A stretch of DNA of 59,094 nucleotides from Chryseosolibacter indicum (GCF_018598585.1 NZ_JAHESD010000032.1:1-59094), one strand, 5' to 3'; shown: positions 38,332-46,653, numbered from the stretch's first letter. A program made the numbers and translations. Notes: a model not told the origin generated them from the sequence alone.

Positions 38332-39453
38332 TTACTTAGCTGCCTCAGGTTGCGCCAATGCAATAGCCGAACCTTCACGCAGGTTCTGAACGCCTTTTAC
38401 TACAATGGTCTCACCTTCTTTCAATCCTTCTCTCACAATTATATTCTTACCTATTTGTTTTCCTAGCAGAACTTTACGTTGTGACACTTTCTTATCATCC
38501 TCGACAGTTACATACACAAAGAACTCTCCGAGTTGCTCTGTGACAGCCTCAAACGGAATAACTACTGAATTCTGTGTATGTGTCTGCACGCGAAGCGTAC
38601 CACTCATGCCTGAACGAAGCGAATGATCAGGATTAGGGAATGTTAAGCGTATGCGGATAGAGCCAGTCTGAGGATCAACAGCACGATCAATTACACTGAT
38701 CTTACCAGAAGCTAGATATACATCAGCTCCAAAAGCTAACCGAAATGTTGAATCAGAAGAACTTGTTGCATTTTTCTGAAGCTGTGTAAACCGGAATATT
38801 TCTCTCTGGTCAACAGTCACATCAACTGCAATTGGATTGTCTGATGAAATAGTATTTAATAAGGTTTGTCCTGCAGATACCGCAGCACCCAAACGCACAT
38901 TAGAGATACCAATTGTTCCATCAAAAGGAGCAACAATGGTAGAATAGCGCACGTTGGTTTGTACGCTGTTAACAGCAGCCTTGGCAGCTTCTACTTGTTT
39001 TTGTGCGGCTGAATAGGTAGCCTCAGCGTAATCAACCTGTTGTTTGGCAATAGCATCACGCTTATCAAGCTCGCGGTAACGCTCTACATCTTTTTCTGCT
39101 TTTAACAAGTTGGCTTCCTGTGTTTGAAGATTAGCCAATGCCTGTTGATAAGCAGCCTGGTATTGCTGCTGATCGATAGAATACAACCGCTCTCCTTTTT
39201 TAACTCTTTGTCCTTCGGTAAAGTGTATTCCTGTTATATATCCGTTTACCTGTGCTCTTAACTCAACTTCGTTAAGTGCTCTTACGATGGCAGGATATTC
39301 ATCATAATAAGATGCATTTGCATGTATTACCTTTTGCGCTACTACCGACACTGGTGGCGGACCTTGCATTGCTGGCTGATCATTTTTGCCACAGGCAACG
39401 GCAACAAGTAACAGTAGCACAACTGAGTACCTTTGTAAATTATTAACTAACAT
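38332..39453 (-). CDS. RND efflux periplasmic adaptor (membrane-fusion lipoprotein)
   Basis: 373 residues. A lipoprotein signal (MLVNNLQRYSVVLLLLVAVA then Cys21) anchors it to the inner membrane. The mature part has the MFP order: a beta-barrel and lipoyl half (VELRAQVNGYITGIHFTEGQ, RVKKGERLYSIDQQQYQAAY), a coiled-coil hairpin (about 85-160, ANLQTQEANLLKAEKDVERY), the second lipoyl half (STIVAPFDGTIGISNVRLG), then the membrane-proximal domain. It connects the RND pump to the TolC channel. It lies 24 bases from the TolC gene and 27 from the pump gene. Confidence 0.93.
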   Translation of the reverse strand: MLVNNLQRYSVVLLLLVAVACGKNDQPAMQGPPPVSVVAQKVIHANASYYDEYPAIVRALNEVELRAQVNGYITGIHFTEGQRVKKGERLYSIDQQQYQAAYQQALANLQTQEANLLKAEKDVERYRELDKRDAIAKQQVDYAEATYSAAQKQVEAAKAAVNSVQTNVRYSTIVAPFDGTIGISNVRLGAAVSAGQTLLNTISSDNPIAVDVTVDQREIFRFTQLQKNATSSSDSTFRLAFGADVYLASGKISVIDRAVDPQTGSIRIRLTFPNPDHSLRSGMSGTLRVQTHTQNSVVIPFEAVTEQLGEFFVYVTVEDDKKVSQRKVLLGKQIGKNIIVREGLKEGETIVVKGVQNLREGSAIALAQPEAAK

Positions 39454-39477
39454 ATATTCGTAATGTGATTTGATTAA

Positions 39478-40839
39478 TTATTTGATTTGACCGAGAGCTC
39501 GTAAAACATCCATTTTACTTGCCAGCACCTGGTACAGTGCATTGAAATAGTTTATACGCATGGTTTGCAAATCTGTTTCTGCTATAGTAACATCCAGGAA
39601 TGGACGCACACCACTTGTATACTGTAACTTTACCACATCATAAACTTCCGTAGCAAGTGCAACGTTATCTTTAAGCGCCACATAGTTGGCAAGGTTACTC
39701 TTATATGCTGCAATGGCACGTGTATATTCTGTAGATAAATTGTTCTTCAGATTTACAAGGTCATAATCGATACGCTTTAAAGTATACTTCTGTTCCTGAA
39801 TTCTCGCGATACGTTTACCCCCCTGAAATAGAGGAAAGTTAAGAGAAGCACCGACATAAGAATATGGATAATCTCTGCTATACAACTCACTGAACTCATT
39901 ATTCTGATAATTGAGAATATAAGATCCAAATGCACTGAGCGTAGGTATAAAGCTCCAGTAATTATATTTTACGTTGGCCTTCTGCAACTCGCGTTGTGTA
40001 TACAATATTCTGTAGTCGATATGCTCACTGTAATTTAACGGCTGAAGTGTATCCAGGTAAACCTCCTCTTCCATCTGAAGCGTATCATAAAGTATATTTA
40101 ACTTCTGATCGCGCGGGTAGCCAATAAGGGTCTTAAGATATTCCTCCTTGAATTTCACAAGTTCCTGGTTCGACTTTAATAAAGCTTTTCCATTGGCTAA
40201 CTGAATGGTGGCACGCTTAAAGTCTGTTTTATCTGCTACCCCTGCAGCATACTGGCTCTCAGCATCCTTTAAACTACGCTGTAACCGGATGATGTCCTCT
40301 TCGCCAATGCGCACTTGTTGTTGCGTAGCAAGCAAATCATAGAAAGCTTTAGTAACATCAACAGTCATGTCGATTTTGGTCCGCACTGTATTTTGTTCTG
40401 CCTGAAGCCTTACTTTAGAGGCTGTAGAACTTGCAAGCAGAACATCTCTGTTAAACAAATTCTGTGTAGCATTAAACTGAACAGCCGAGGTGTTGTTAAC
40501 GCCGAACCGTACAACCTCTCCGCCTATAATACTGCTTTGAAGCTGGATGTTTCTCTGGTAATTATAGACGAAATTCACCTGAGGGTACCAGTCTGCCAGA
40601 CGGCCTTGGATATTTTTTTCTGTAATTCGCTGATCAAGCAACGCCTGTTGTACTGCAGGCTGATGCTCCAATGCATATTTAACAACATTTTCAAGCGTAG
40701 CTTCATGTAAAACACTATCGGAAGTGTTCTCCTGTGCTACAACATTACCTGAAAATGTAATGGATACGGTAAAGATTAGTATGACTATACTTATTCTTAA
40801 AACTTTTAACATAAGATGGTTTAATTCATTTAAATTCAT
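39478..40839 (-). CDS. TolC-family outer-membrane efflux channel
   Basis: 453 residues. The signal region is MLKVLRISIVILIFTVSITF..., and two OEP repeats follow with long helices (about 50-240 and 260-450) and barrel strands such as WYPQVNFVYNYQRNI and IPTLSAFGSYILNYQ. The start at 40839 overlaps the TetR stop as ATGA; a second ATG at 40812 would give a more standard signal peptide, so nine residues are uncertain. It forms the outer-membrane exit duct for the adaptor and pump encoded downstream. Confidence 0.92.
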   Translation of the reverse strand: MNLNELNHLMLKVLRISIVILIFTVSITFSGNVVAQENTSDSVLHEATLENVVKYALEHQPAVQQALLDQRITEKNIQGRLADWYPQVNFVYNYQRNIQLQSSIIGGEVVRFGVNNTSAVQFNATQNLFNRDVLLASSTASKVRLQAEQNTVRTKIDMTVDVTKAFYDLLATQQQVRIGEEDIIRLQRSLKDAESQYAAGVADKTDFKRATIQLANGKALLKSNQELVKFKEEYLKTLIGYPRDQKLNILYDTLQMEEEVYLDTLQPLNYSEHIDYRILYTQRELQKANVKYNYWSFIPTLSAFGSYILNYQNNEFSELYSRDYPYSYVGASLNFPLFQGGKRIARIQEQKYTLKRIDYDLVNLKNNLSTEYTRAIAAYKSNLANYVALKDNVALATEVYDVVKLQYTSGVRPFLDVTIAETDLQTMRINYFNALYQVLASKMDVLRALGQIK

Positions 40840-41456
40840 TCAACATCAGGCATCTCTTCATTGAATATGGCTTTATAAATTACCTGCTTTCTTTGAACAA
40901 GAAATTTGCGGTACTCGGTGTCATTCATGCCGTGAAAACATTGAATAACGGTTTTTGCTAACAACGGATAATTACATAGGGAGATTAAATTGATCATAAA
41001 GTTTTGTGCAGTAATAGGGTCTATATTTCCTTTGCTGATCTCTTCCTCCAGTTGCTGGCGCACCAGTTCATGAGATCTGTTTTTTTCTTTTTGCCTGAAT
41101 AGTTTAATTCTGTCTGGGTTTCTTGCAGTCTCTGAAATCACAAAGTTCTCCAGGTAAGGATACTTTAATCCATGATCAATGAGAGCCCCGATAAACTTTG
41201 CAATTTTTATCTTGAAGGGATGTTCAGTTTTAAGAATTTCCCGTATCGTTTCCTGTTTCTCAAGCATTACCTCTTCCAGTAATGTTTCCATCAACTGCTC
41301 ACGTGATCGGAAATAGTAATGAATAAGTGCGCGATTAACGCCCGCCTCATCCGCAATCTCCTGCGTTGTTGCATCCAATAACCCCTTCTGAAAGAAGAGT
41401 ACCTTCGCCTTATCTTTTATCAACGCCTCAGTCTCTAACTCCTTCTCTTTGCTCAC
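40836..41456 (-). CDS. TetR/AcrR regulator of the efflux operon
   Basis: 206 residues. The helix-turn-helix lies near residues 10-55: LIKDKAKVLFFQKGLLDATT, QEIADEAGVNRALIHYYFRS and REQLMETLLEEVML. The C-terminal domain is helical. It is the first gene of the operon tetR-tolC-adaptor-pump and overlaps the TolC start by 4 bases. A perfect 18-bp palindrome 14 bases upstream of its ATG is a likely operator, so autoregulated control of the whole operon is probable. The inducer is unknown. Confidence 0.93.
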   Translation of the reverse strand: MSKEKELETEALIKDKAKVLFFQKGLLDATTQEIADEAGVNRALIHYYFRSREQLMETLLEEVMLEKQETIREILKTEHPFKIKIAKFIGALIDHGLKYPYLENFVISETARNPDRIKLFRQKEKNRSHELVRQQLEEEISKGNIDPITAQNFMINLISLCNYPLLAKTVIQCFHGMNDTEYRKFLVQRKQVIYKAIFNEEMPDVE

Positions 41457-41469
41457 TTATCTTTTATGT

Positions 41470-41487
41470 TTAACAATTTTGTTAAAA
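41470..41487. promoter_or_regulatory. Probable TetR operator palindrome
   Basis: TTTAACAA-TT-TTGTTAAA is a perfect inverted repeat with a two-base centre, 14 bases upstream of the tetR ATG. Size and place are typical of TetR-family operators that overlap the promoter or the start of the mRNA. Binding by this particular protein is inferred. Confidence 0.6.
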
Positions 41488-41739
41488 ATGAACGCAAAGC
41501 AAGAATAATAGTTGCTATCTCCAAAGCTTTAAATAAAATTAATTTTACATGAAGGATATTAACCTAACACTCATACGGACCGAAAACGTTGTAGATAAGC
41601 GTAATCCTCTTTGCATGTTTGCATCGTTAGTGACGTATCGTTTTATCCTTTATTGTAAACCCAATGCTCATTTATTAATCTATTCACGAGGGTAAGCGCA
41701 GATATATTAACTTGCAGGAAATTCTTTAACTGAACCATA

Positions 41740-42549
41740 TTGCGATATTTTTTTCATATAGGTTATAATGGCATTGCTTATAACGGTTGGCAAAAGCTTC
41801 CGCAGGCAAATAGTATTCAACAGATTATTGAAACCACACTGAGTAAGCTCCTTAAAAAGAACATTACCATTGTTGGATGCGGGAGAACAGATGCCAAAGT
41901 ACATGCAACACAATTCTTCTTTCATGTTGACATTGAGATGCCCTGGGAGTTTGACATGCTGTTCAGGATTAACAAGAACCTCCCACCAGACATAGCAGTG
42001 TTTGATGTGATAGCTATGGATGGTCTTCAACATGCACGATTTGACGCGATTAAAAGAACCTATGATTACTTCATCCACACATACAAAGACCCATTTCTAA
42101 ATAACGTAAGTGCGCCATATCAAGAAAAGAATCTGAACATCTTTAAAATGAAAGAAGCGGTTTCTCTGCTCACCCAATATGACGACTACCGCGCCTTCTG
42201 CAGAAATTTTACCAACCACAGAACTACTATTTGCAAAATATCATCAGCTAGCCTATACGTTGATTCCTTAGGCGATAGACTAAGGTTTAATATTTCCGCT
42301 AACCGGTTTCTCAGTGGTATGATTCGTATTATCGTTCAAAGGCTCTTACACGTAGGCACCCACAAACTTACCGTAGACGAGTTCGAGCAATTTCTTATAA
42401 GCAAAGAACCACCGAAGATGAATGAGCCTGCTTACCCACAGGGATTGTTCTTATCTAAAGTCACCTATCCTTTTCTTGATCTTCCGCCCCGCGCAGCGTT
42501 TTCAAACATCCCAGTAAATGAAAGCACACAGTGGCAGCTTGTTGAATAA
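41740..42549 (+). CDS. truA: tRNA pseudouridine synthase A
   Basis: 269 residues. The catalytic aspartate is Asp51 in VGCGRTDAKVHATQFF. Other TruA blocks are MRYFFHIGYNGIAYNGWQKL, HARFDAIKRTYDYFIHT and FSANRFLSGMIRIIVQRLL-like NISANRFLSGMIRIIVQRL. The protein isomerises uridines 38-40 in the anticodon stem of tRNAs. The only start that fits the family length is TTG at 41740: the frame is closed by TGA at 41731 and no ATG or GTG comes before the conserved core. It is divergent from the tetR gene. Confidence 0.93.
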   Translation: MRYFFHIGYNGIAYNGWQKLPQANSIQQIIETTLSKLLKKNITIVGCGRTDAKVHATQFFFHVDIEMPWEFDMLFRINKNLPPDIAVFDVIAMDGLQHARFDAIKRTYDYFIHTYKDPFLNNVSAPYQEKNLNIFKMKEAVSLLTQYDDYRAFCRNFTNHRTTICKISSASLYVDSLGDRLRFNISANRFLSGMIRIIVQRLLHVGTHKLTVDEFEQFLISKEPPKMNEPAYPQGLFLSKVTYPFLDLPPRAAFSNIPVNESTQWQLVE

Positions 42550-42561
42550 TCGCCTTGTCGT

Positions 42562-43058
42562 TTATAAATTATTTAGATTATTGGAAACTGTGCAGTAGTA
42601 AAATCCGCCTATAGAAGGCGCCCCGAGAAAAGAATCTGTAGTAATGATTGAATATTACTACCCCCTGTCTTCACTGGTACCTTTTTTCCTTTCCATAGTA
42701 TATGCGCATCTACGACCTGGAAAGCAGGAACATTCGCCATTTACGAAAAAGGATCGCCATTAGTAATTGCTTCGTCAACGATAAGAGATCGTAAAACCAA
42801 TGTTCGTGTAAACACGTTCGTTACTTACCGCAGTGTTAACAACCCATGCTGGTGTATTAAATCACTCTTCAAGACCATCCTGCTTGGCCCTGCACTGCAG
42901 CTTTGCATAAGTTACATTGCCCACTAAGTAGAATTTATCAAGTAAAGTATAGCCGATACCCGAGCCTGAACCAAAACGATAAGCAGTAGTCTTAGAGTTG
43001 GCCCACAGGCGATAACGGTCTTTGTTTCTGCCTCTCATTTCAATAAAAGGGTCAACCA
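42562..43058 (-). pseudogene. C-terminal remnant of a TonB-dependent receptor
   Basis: Reading the minus strand from 43058 gives VVDPFIEMRGRNKDRYRLW, then FGSGSGIGYTLLDKFYLVGN, QDGLEE, a TGA, FNTPAWVVNTAVSNERVYTN and IGFTISYR, more stops and a frameshift, then PAFQVVDAHI and finally FLGAPSIGGFYYC with a TAA at 42562-42564. The blocks GLEDGFNTPAW, VNTxxxNxRVxxNIGF and LGGPSIGGFYY are C-terminal signatures of Bacteroidota TonB receptors. Only about 165 residues survive, with at least three stops and one shift. The rest of the receptor is gone. Confidence 0.85.
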
Positions 43059-43618
43059 CCCGAGTCCACCCTTATGCCTTCTTATCGTCTTGCATCAGTG
43101 TTTTACACCCATTGCCCCCACTTACAAGCCCCTACCCGTGATAATTGCTTTTGTTGATAAACCTATCCAAAACAGCTTTTAGTACCTATTACTTCAATCA
43201 CAGCTCCTCAAATTTCTTATTCACTTTTGATTATTTCTCTTAACCCTAACTGGTAAAACGGGTGTTTTCGGTTTCATACTTTAAAGCGGAGCTGGCTTTG
43301 AAATCGGTCTGAAGAGCCTTTTCAGCCCGGTATATCTTGCCTGCGGGTTGCATAAGCAAGTGAAATAACATCTCCTGAAAAGGACTTCCGGATCAGTCCT
43401 CAGGCTTTGGTGTGCGTTATTTTTATTGACTGCAAGCCAGTAATCTACTCAGCTTTATCCATACGCACATTCTCCTGCTTGCAGTGCGCTATTACATCTG
43501 CCAATACCGGTAAATCTCCTTCCCCTTGCGATGTAACTATACCCCGGAATAATCCGAATTACGAAGGTTCTTTCAGCCCGGTAAAAGCCCTATTTAAACC
43601 GGATTTAAGCCCGAGATA

Positions 43619-43673
43619 ACCCGTAGATAACCCGTATATAATCCGTAGATAACCCGTATATAACCCGTACCTT
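43619..43673. repeat. 11-bp tandem repeat, five copies, with an inverted copy nearby
   Basis: Units are ACCCGTAGATA, ACCCGTATATA, ATCCGTAGATA, ACCCGTATATA and ACCCGTACCTT in tandem. An inverted relative (43681-43703, containing CTACGGGTTATATAC) follows after 7 bases and could pair with the array. The minus strand reads through the array without stops (YGLYTGYLRIIYGLSTGYLG), so it may be a degenerate protein linker as well as a DNA repeat. Confidence 0.85.
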
Positions 43674-44090
43674 AAAGAGACGGATTATCTACGGGTTATA
43701 TACATTTTAAGTTCAGATAAACTTCGGCTAGTATCGGACTCACATCCGGCTGAAATGAGGCTTATTTATGCCTAAATCACCCCCTAAACGGCGGCATAAC
43801 AGGTTTTCTACTACCTTTTGAATGTCTTTTAGGACTACTATTTCAGGGTCTCAAGAAGAAAGGTGTTCTATTTTTGAAATTCGAAATCCCATTACGGGAA
43901 AGAAATAACGTTGAGATTTAAGAGTGAGGATCGTGCTATATGAACTCTTAAAAATTCTACAAAAGCAGTAGAAGTATTTCATATCCTGTTGTTTAAGCCA
44001 CTTCACTGTTCGATCGTAATGTCAGTTTGTAAGGCGTAGACTACCGTTCAGCAACCAAAACGGTGTAGTAATCGAAATCTTGGCATCAAA

Positions 44091-44128
44091 TTGTAGTATA
44101 ACAGATACGAGTGCTTATCTTTAGCACT
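44091..44128 (+). promoter_or_regulatory. Probable promoter of the plus-strand small RNA
   Basis: TTG at 44091-44093 and TATCTTTA at 44116-44123 match the Bacteroidota -33/-7 pattern (TTTG and TAnnTTTG) with 22 bases between them. Transcription would begin at about 44128-44131, the 5' edge of the first hairpin. The -7 box is enclosed by AGTGCT (44110-44115) and AGCACT (44123-44128), a possible operator. Confidence 0.55.
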
Positions 44129-44130
44129 TC

Positions 44131-44208
44131 ATAAGTACGGTTTTTTAGAGAGGGTCTTTATCCGTACTTATTAAAAGCAGTGGCGTCAGATGGATCCACT
44201 GCTTTTTT
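44131..44208 (+). ncRNA. Predicted small RNA, copy 1: conserved-loop hairpin plus terminator
   Basis: About 78 nt. Hairpin 1 has a perfect 10-bp stem (ATAAGTACGG at 44131-44140 with CCGTACTTAT at 44162-44171) and a 21-nt loop starting TTTTTTAGAGAGGGTCTTT. Hairpin 2 is an intrinsic terminator: AAAAGCAGTGG (44173-44183) with CCACTGCTTTT (about 44196-44206) and a T run. A promoter-like sequence ends right before the first stem. A second gene with nearly the same loop and an unrelated stem lies 0.6 kb away on the other strand. No coding potential. The RNA family was not recognised; tRNA, tmRNA, 6S and RNase P do not fit. Confidence 0.7.
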
Positions 44209-44814
44209 CATTTAATACTTTCTGCTTCATTTCCAGATTTCAAACTACCCACGTAGTCGACTAATATCCATAACATCCCACATTTTCCTCCTATTACACG
44301 TACTCACGCAGCAGATGGGCAATGAAAAGTTTCTAACAACAATAAGATCGCTGTTACCATAAACTCCCTATCGTATGCAAGAAGTGGTGCTTTAATCAAA
44401 CAAAGTGAACTCAGGTAATGTCTTTTATTCTTCTGTTAAAGATACTCGATGCATTTATTGACTGATTAAAGGGACGCTTATAAGAACGACTGTATAAAAC
44501 CTGAGTTTAATTTTCCTGATAACCCAGCGGGAAGTTTGAGAACGGCATACGTGTCAATAAAACACATTGCTCCCATGCTTGTCTGGATGTTACGTGTACC
44601 CTTCCTGTTATTGATAGAAACATTGAAGTATAGCAGAGTGGGAACTAAACCGGTTTGTAGAAATTTTTGAAACTATGTTATAATTATTGAGGAAAAGATG
44701 AGACAGATGATAGAGAACTAACTTTTAGAAGATAAGTATGAAATTAAAACGGGATTAATTTCATATTAAAATGTTTTCATCAGTAAATTTTCCTCTCTTG
44801 AAGAATTGAAAATG
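44209..44814. other. Region between the two small-RNA genes, no gene seen
   Basis: These 606 bases have stops in all frames and no recognisable protein. A 9-bp inverted repeat (AACTCAGGT at 44408-44416, ACCTGAGTT at 44499-44507) is the only structure picked out. It could be the body of a mobile unit whose ends carry the RNA genes, or spacer. Confidence 0.4.
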
Positions 44815-44896
44815 GGTAAAAGAAAAACCCCGAACAACTATCGGGGTTTAACGCAGGAAAAGAAAAGACCCTCTCTAAAAAACTTTGTCCTGCGCT
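44815..44896 (-). ncRNA. Predicted small RNA, copy 2: conserved-loop hairpin plus terminator
   Basis: About 80 nt, minus strand, facing copy 1. Hairpin 1 pairs CGCAGGA with TCCTGCG (plus 44888-44894 and 44852-44858), extended by AAAG/CTTT across a one-base bulge. Its 20-nt loop is TTTTTTAGAGAGGGTCTTTT. Hairpin 2 is a terminator: AAACCCCGA with TCGGGGTTT (plus 44825-44849), followed by TTTTTCTTTT. A -7-like TATAATTG lies on the minus strand at 44905-44898, ending 3 bases before the stem; the -33 box is weak. The stem differs completely from copy 1 while pairing is kept, which argues for selection on structure. Confidence 0.7.
44823..44849 (-). terminator. Terminator of small RNA copy 2
   Basis: A perfect 9-bp GC-centred stem (AAACCCCGA with TCGGGGTTT) with a 7-base loop is followed on the minus strand by a T-rich tract. 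Confidence 0.8.
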
Positions 44897-45609
44897 GCAA
44901 TTATAAAATGAAGAAAATGAAAATGCTATAATGCATTATAAAAAAATATAAAAAATATTTTAAGTGACGAGAGGCGTTGCGTGTACTTCAGAGCCAGGAG
45001 CGTACTTCTACTTACATGAGTATACTTACTCTACATGTTCAATGAATACCTGTAGTTGTTGAATAGTAATGCCTTATTATTTACTCCAGTAAATAAAGCT
45101 ATATCATTAAATAAGTTTATGGAATCGCAAAGCACCTCACCAGAAGTTTGATTCGTGCAAGCAGGTGCCTTATGTTTAGCTGTCAATTTTTCTTCTATAC
45201 CTAAGTCGTAATAGCATAACCTGTAAGATCAGTAAGAAATAATTGTCCTACTTATCTCCGTCTCACCATTGCAAATGACCTCCTTCTAACTGTATAGGTA
45301 CTGGACGAATAAGAGACATTTTACTGATTAAAAAAGCCTTGATCAGCACAGAATAAGGAATTTTTATAACGAGGTTTAACACCCGAAACTATAGTGATCT
45401 AAATCGGGGCAAAAAGTGATCTAATCCTTTACCTATATTTTTGAAAGCAGCGCGAACCTTATTCTTAATGATTTGGTGGTACAATACCTCGCTAATTAGT
45501 TGCCCCCTCCTTTAAGATAAACTAACAATACTCCCTTGTCTCTTTCAATACAATTAATAAGTTTAGCGCGAAAGAAATAAATATACTGTAAACCTAATTT
45601 ATAGAACCA
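44897..45609. other. Non-coding stretch with a possible IS-end-like repeat
   Basis: No gene was found in 713 bases. The 10-mer AGTGATCTAA occurs twice as a direct repeat at 45393-45402 and 45415-45424, separated by a 12-base GC-richer spacer. Repeats of this style occur at the ends of IS21-type elements, but no transposase is present, so an IS relic is only a suggestion. The last 70 bases contain the leader of the alcohol dehydrogenase gene. Confidence 0.4.
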
Positions 45610-46653
45610 ATGATAAAAGCAAAAGCATATGCGGCCTTGCAGCCTAAAACGCAGCTGGTCCCCTGGAATTTTGAAAGGCGCGAGGTTGGCCATAAAGACG
45701 TAAAGTTTGACATTTTGTATTGCGGCGTATGTCATTCTGATTTACACCAAATCAATGACGATTGGGGCCCTGGCATTTTCCCCATGGTACCTGGTCATGA
45801 AATTATCGGAAAGGTGAGCCAGGTGGGATCGCAAGTAACGCGCTTTAAAGTGGGTGACCTGGTAGGTACCGGCTGCCTTGTAGATTCCTGCCGTACATGC
45901 GAAAACTGCAAACAAGGCCTTGAGCAATATTGCCTCAATGGACATTCTCAAACTTACAATGGCATAGAGCAAGACAAAAAAACACCGACGTATGGTGGGT
46001 ACTCAGATAAAATTGTGGTGCATGAAGATTTTGTATTGCGCATTCCTGACAAACTTGATCTCGCTGCCACCGCACCTTTGCTGTGTGCTGGCATTACAAC
46101 CTACTCCCCGTTAAGACATTGGAAAGTAGGCAAAGGACATAAACTGGCAGTGTTGGGTCTGGGAGGTTTAGGACACATGGCAGTTAAGTTTGGTGTAGCA
46201 TTTGGGGCCGAGGTTACCGTACTGAGCACATCTGCTACTAAAGAGAACGATGCTAAAAAATTAGGTGCACATAAGTTTGTGGTTACGAAAGATGAGAAAC
46301 AGCTAAAGTCTGTATATGGATACTTTGACTTTATCATTGACACTGTATCTGCACCTCATGACATAAACATGTATATTGCACTACTCAAAACTGATGGTGT
46401 TCATATTTGTGTTGGTGCTCCTCCTACCCCTTATCAACTCGCAGCATTTAGTCTTATCCCAGGGCGCAAAAGCATTGTAGGCTCTATGATTGGAGGCTTG
46501 CCGGAGACACAGGAGATGCTGGACTTCTGCGCGGCCCATGACATTGTTTCTGATATTGAGATGATCAACATGAAAGATATTCACAAGGCTTATGAGCGCA
46601 TGAATAAAGGAGACGTTCGTTACCGTTTTGTCATAGACATAGCCACGCTCTGA
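45610..46653 (+). CDS. Zinc-dependent NAD(P) alcohol dehydrogenase (YahK/CAD type)
   Basis: 347 residues of the medium-chain dehydrogenase family. Catalytic zinc ligands are Cys41 (CGVCHSDLHQ) and His63-Glu64 (PGHEIIGKV), with the third cysteine in LLCAGITTYSPL. The structural zinc uses Cys94, Cys97, Cys100 and Cys108. The cofactor loop is LGLGGLGHMAVKFG. YahK and cinnamyl-alcohol-type enzymes reduce a broad range of aldehydes with NADPH, so aldehyde detoxification is the likely job. It stands alone after 3 kb of decayed DNA; a terminator follows. Confidence 0.94.
   Translation: MIKAKAYAALQPKTQLVPWNFERREVGHKDVKFDILYCGVCHSDLHQINDDWGPGIFPMVPGHEIIGKVSQVGSQVTRFKVGDLVGTGCLVDSCRTCENCKQGLEQYCLNGHSQTYNGIEQDKKTPTYGGYSDKIVVHEDFVLRIPDKLDLAATAPLLCAGITTYSPLRHWKVGKGHKLAVLGLGGLGHMAVKFGVAFGAEVTVLSTSATKENDAKKLGAHKFVVTKDEKQLKSVYGYFDFIIDTVSAPHDINMYIALLKTDGVHICVGAPPTPYQLAAFSLIPGRKSIVGSMIGGLPETQEMLDFCAAHDIVSDIEMINMKDIHKAYERMNKGDVRYRFVIDIATL

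Larger units (their letters stand above)
43059..44130. other. Decayed non-coding stretch with broken minus-strand coding remnants
   Basis: No intact gene was found. On the minus strand, short coding-like pieces in different frames (for example DLPVLADVIAHCKQENVRMD, then VDYWLAVNKNN, then a piece ending KYETENTRFTS) suggest a degraded gene between about 43250 and 43620. Its family was not recognised. The 11-bp tandem repeat lies just upstream of these pieces. A perfect 12-base sequence TTTCAGCCCGGTA-type segment occurs twice (near 43320 and 43570). Confidence 0.5.

Noticed and set aside
43407-43619. 70-residue plus-strand frame in the decayed region
   Set aside because: Composition is unlike a protein (many C, S and P), and the better coding signal is on the opposite strand.
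43619-43673. CRISPR array
   Set aside because: The repeat has no unique spacers and no cas genes are nearby.
43619-43703. Replication origin with iterons
   Set aside because: The 11-bp units are shorter than usual iterons, and no replication gene, DnaA boxes or AT-rich unwinding region was identified.
44131-44208. Known RNA class (6S, tmRNA, RNase P, riboswitch)
   Set aside because: Too short and simple for these, and no downstream gene that a riboswitch could control.
45496-45735. 79-residue minus-strand frame across the alcohol dehydrogenase start
   Set aside because: Overlaps the conserved N-terminus of the dehydrogenase and matches nothing.
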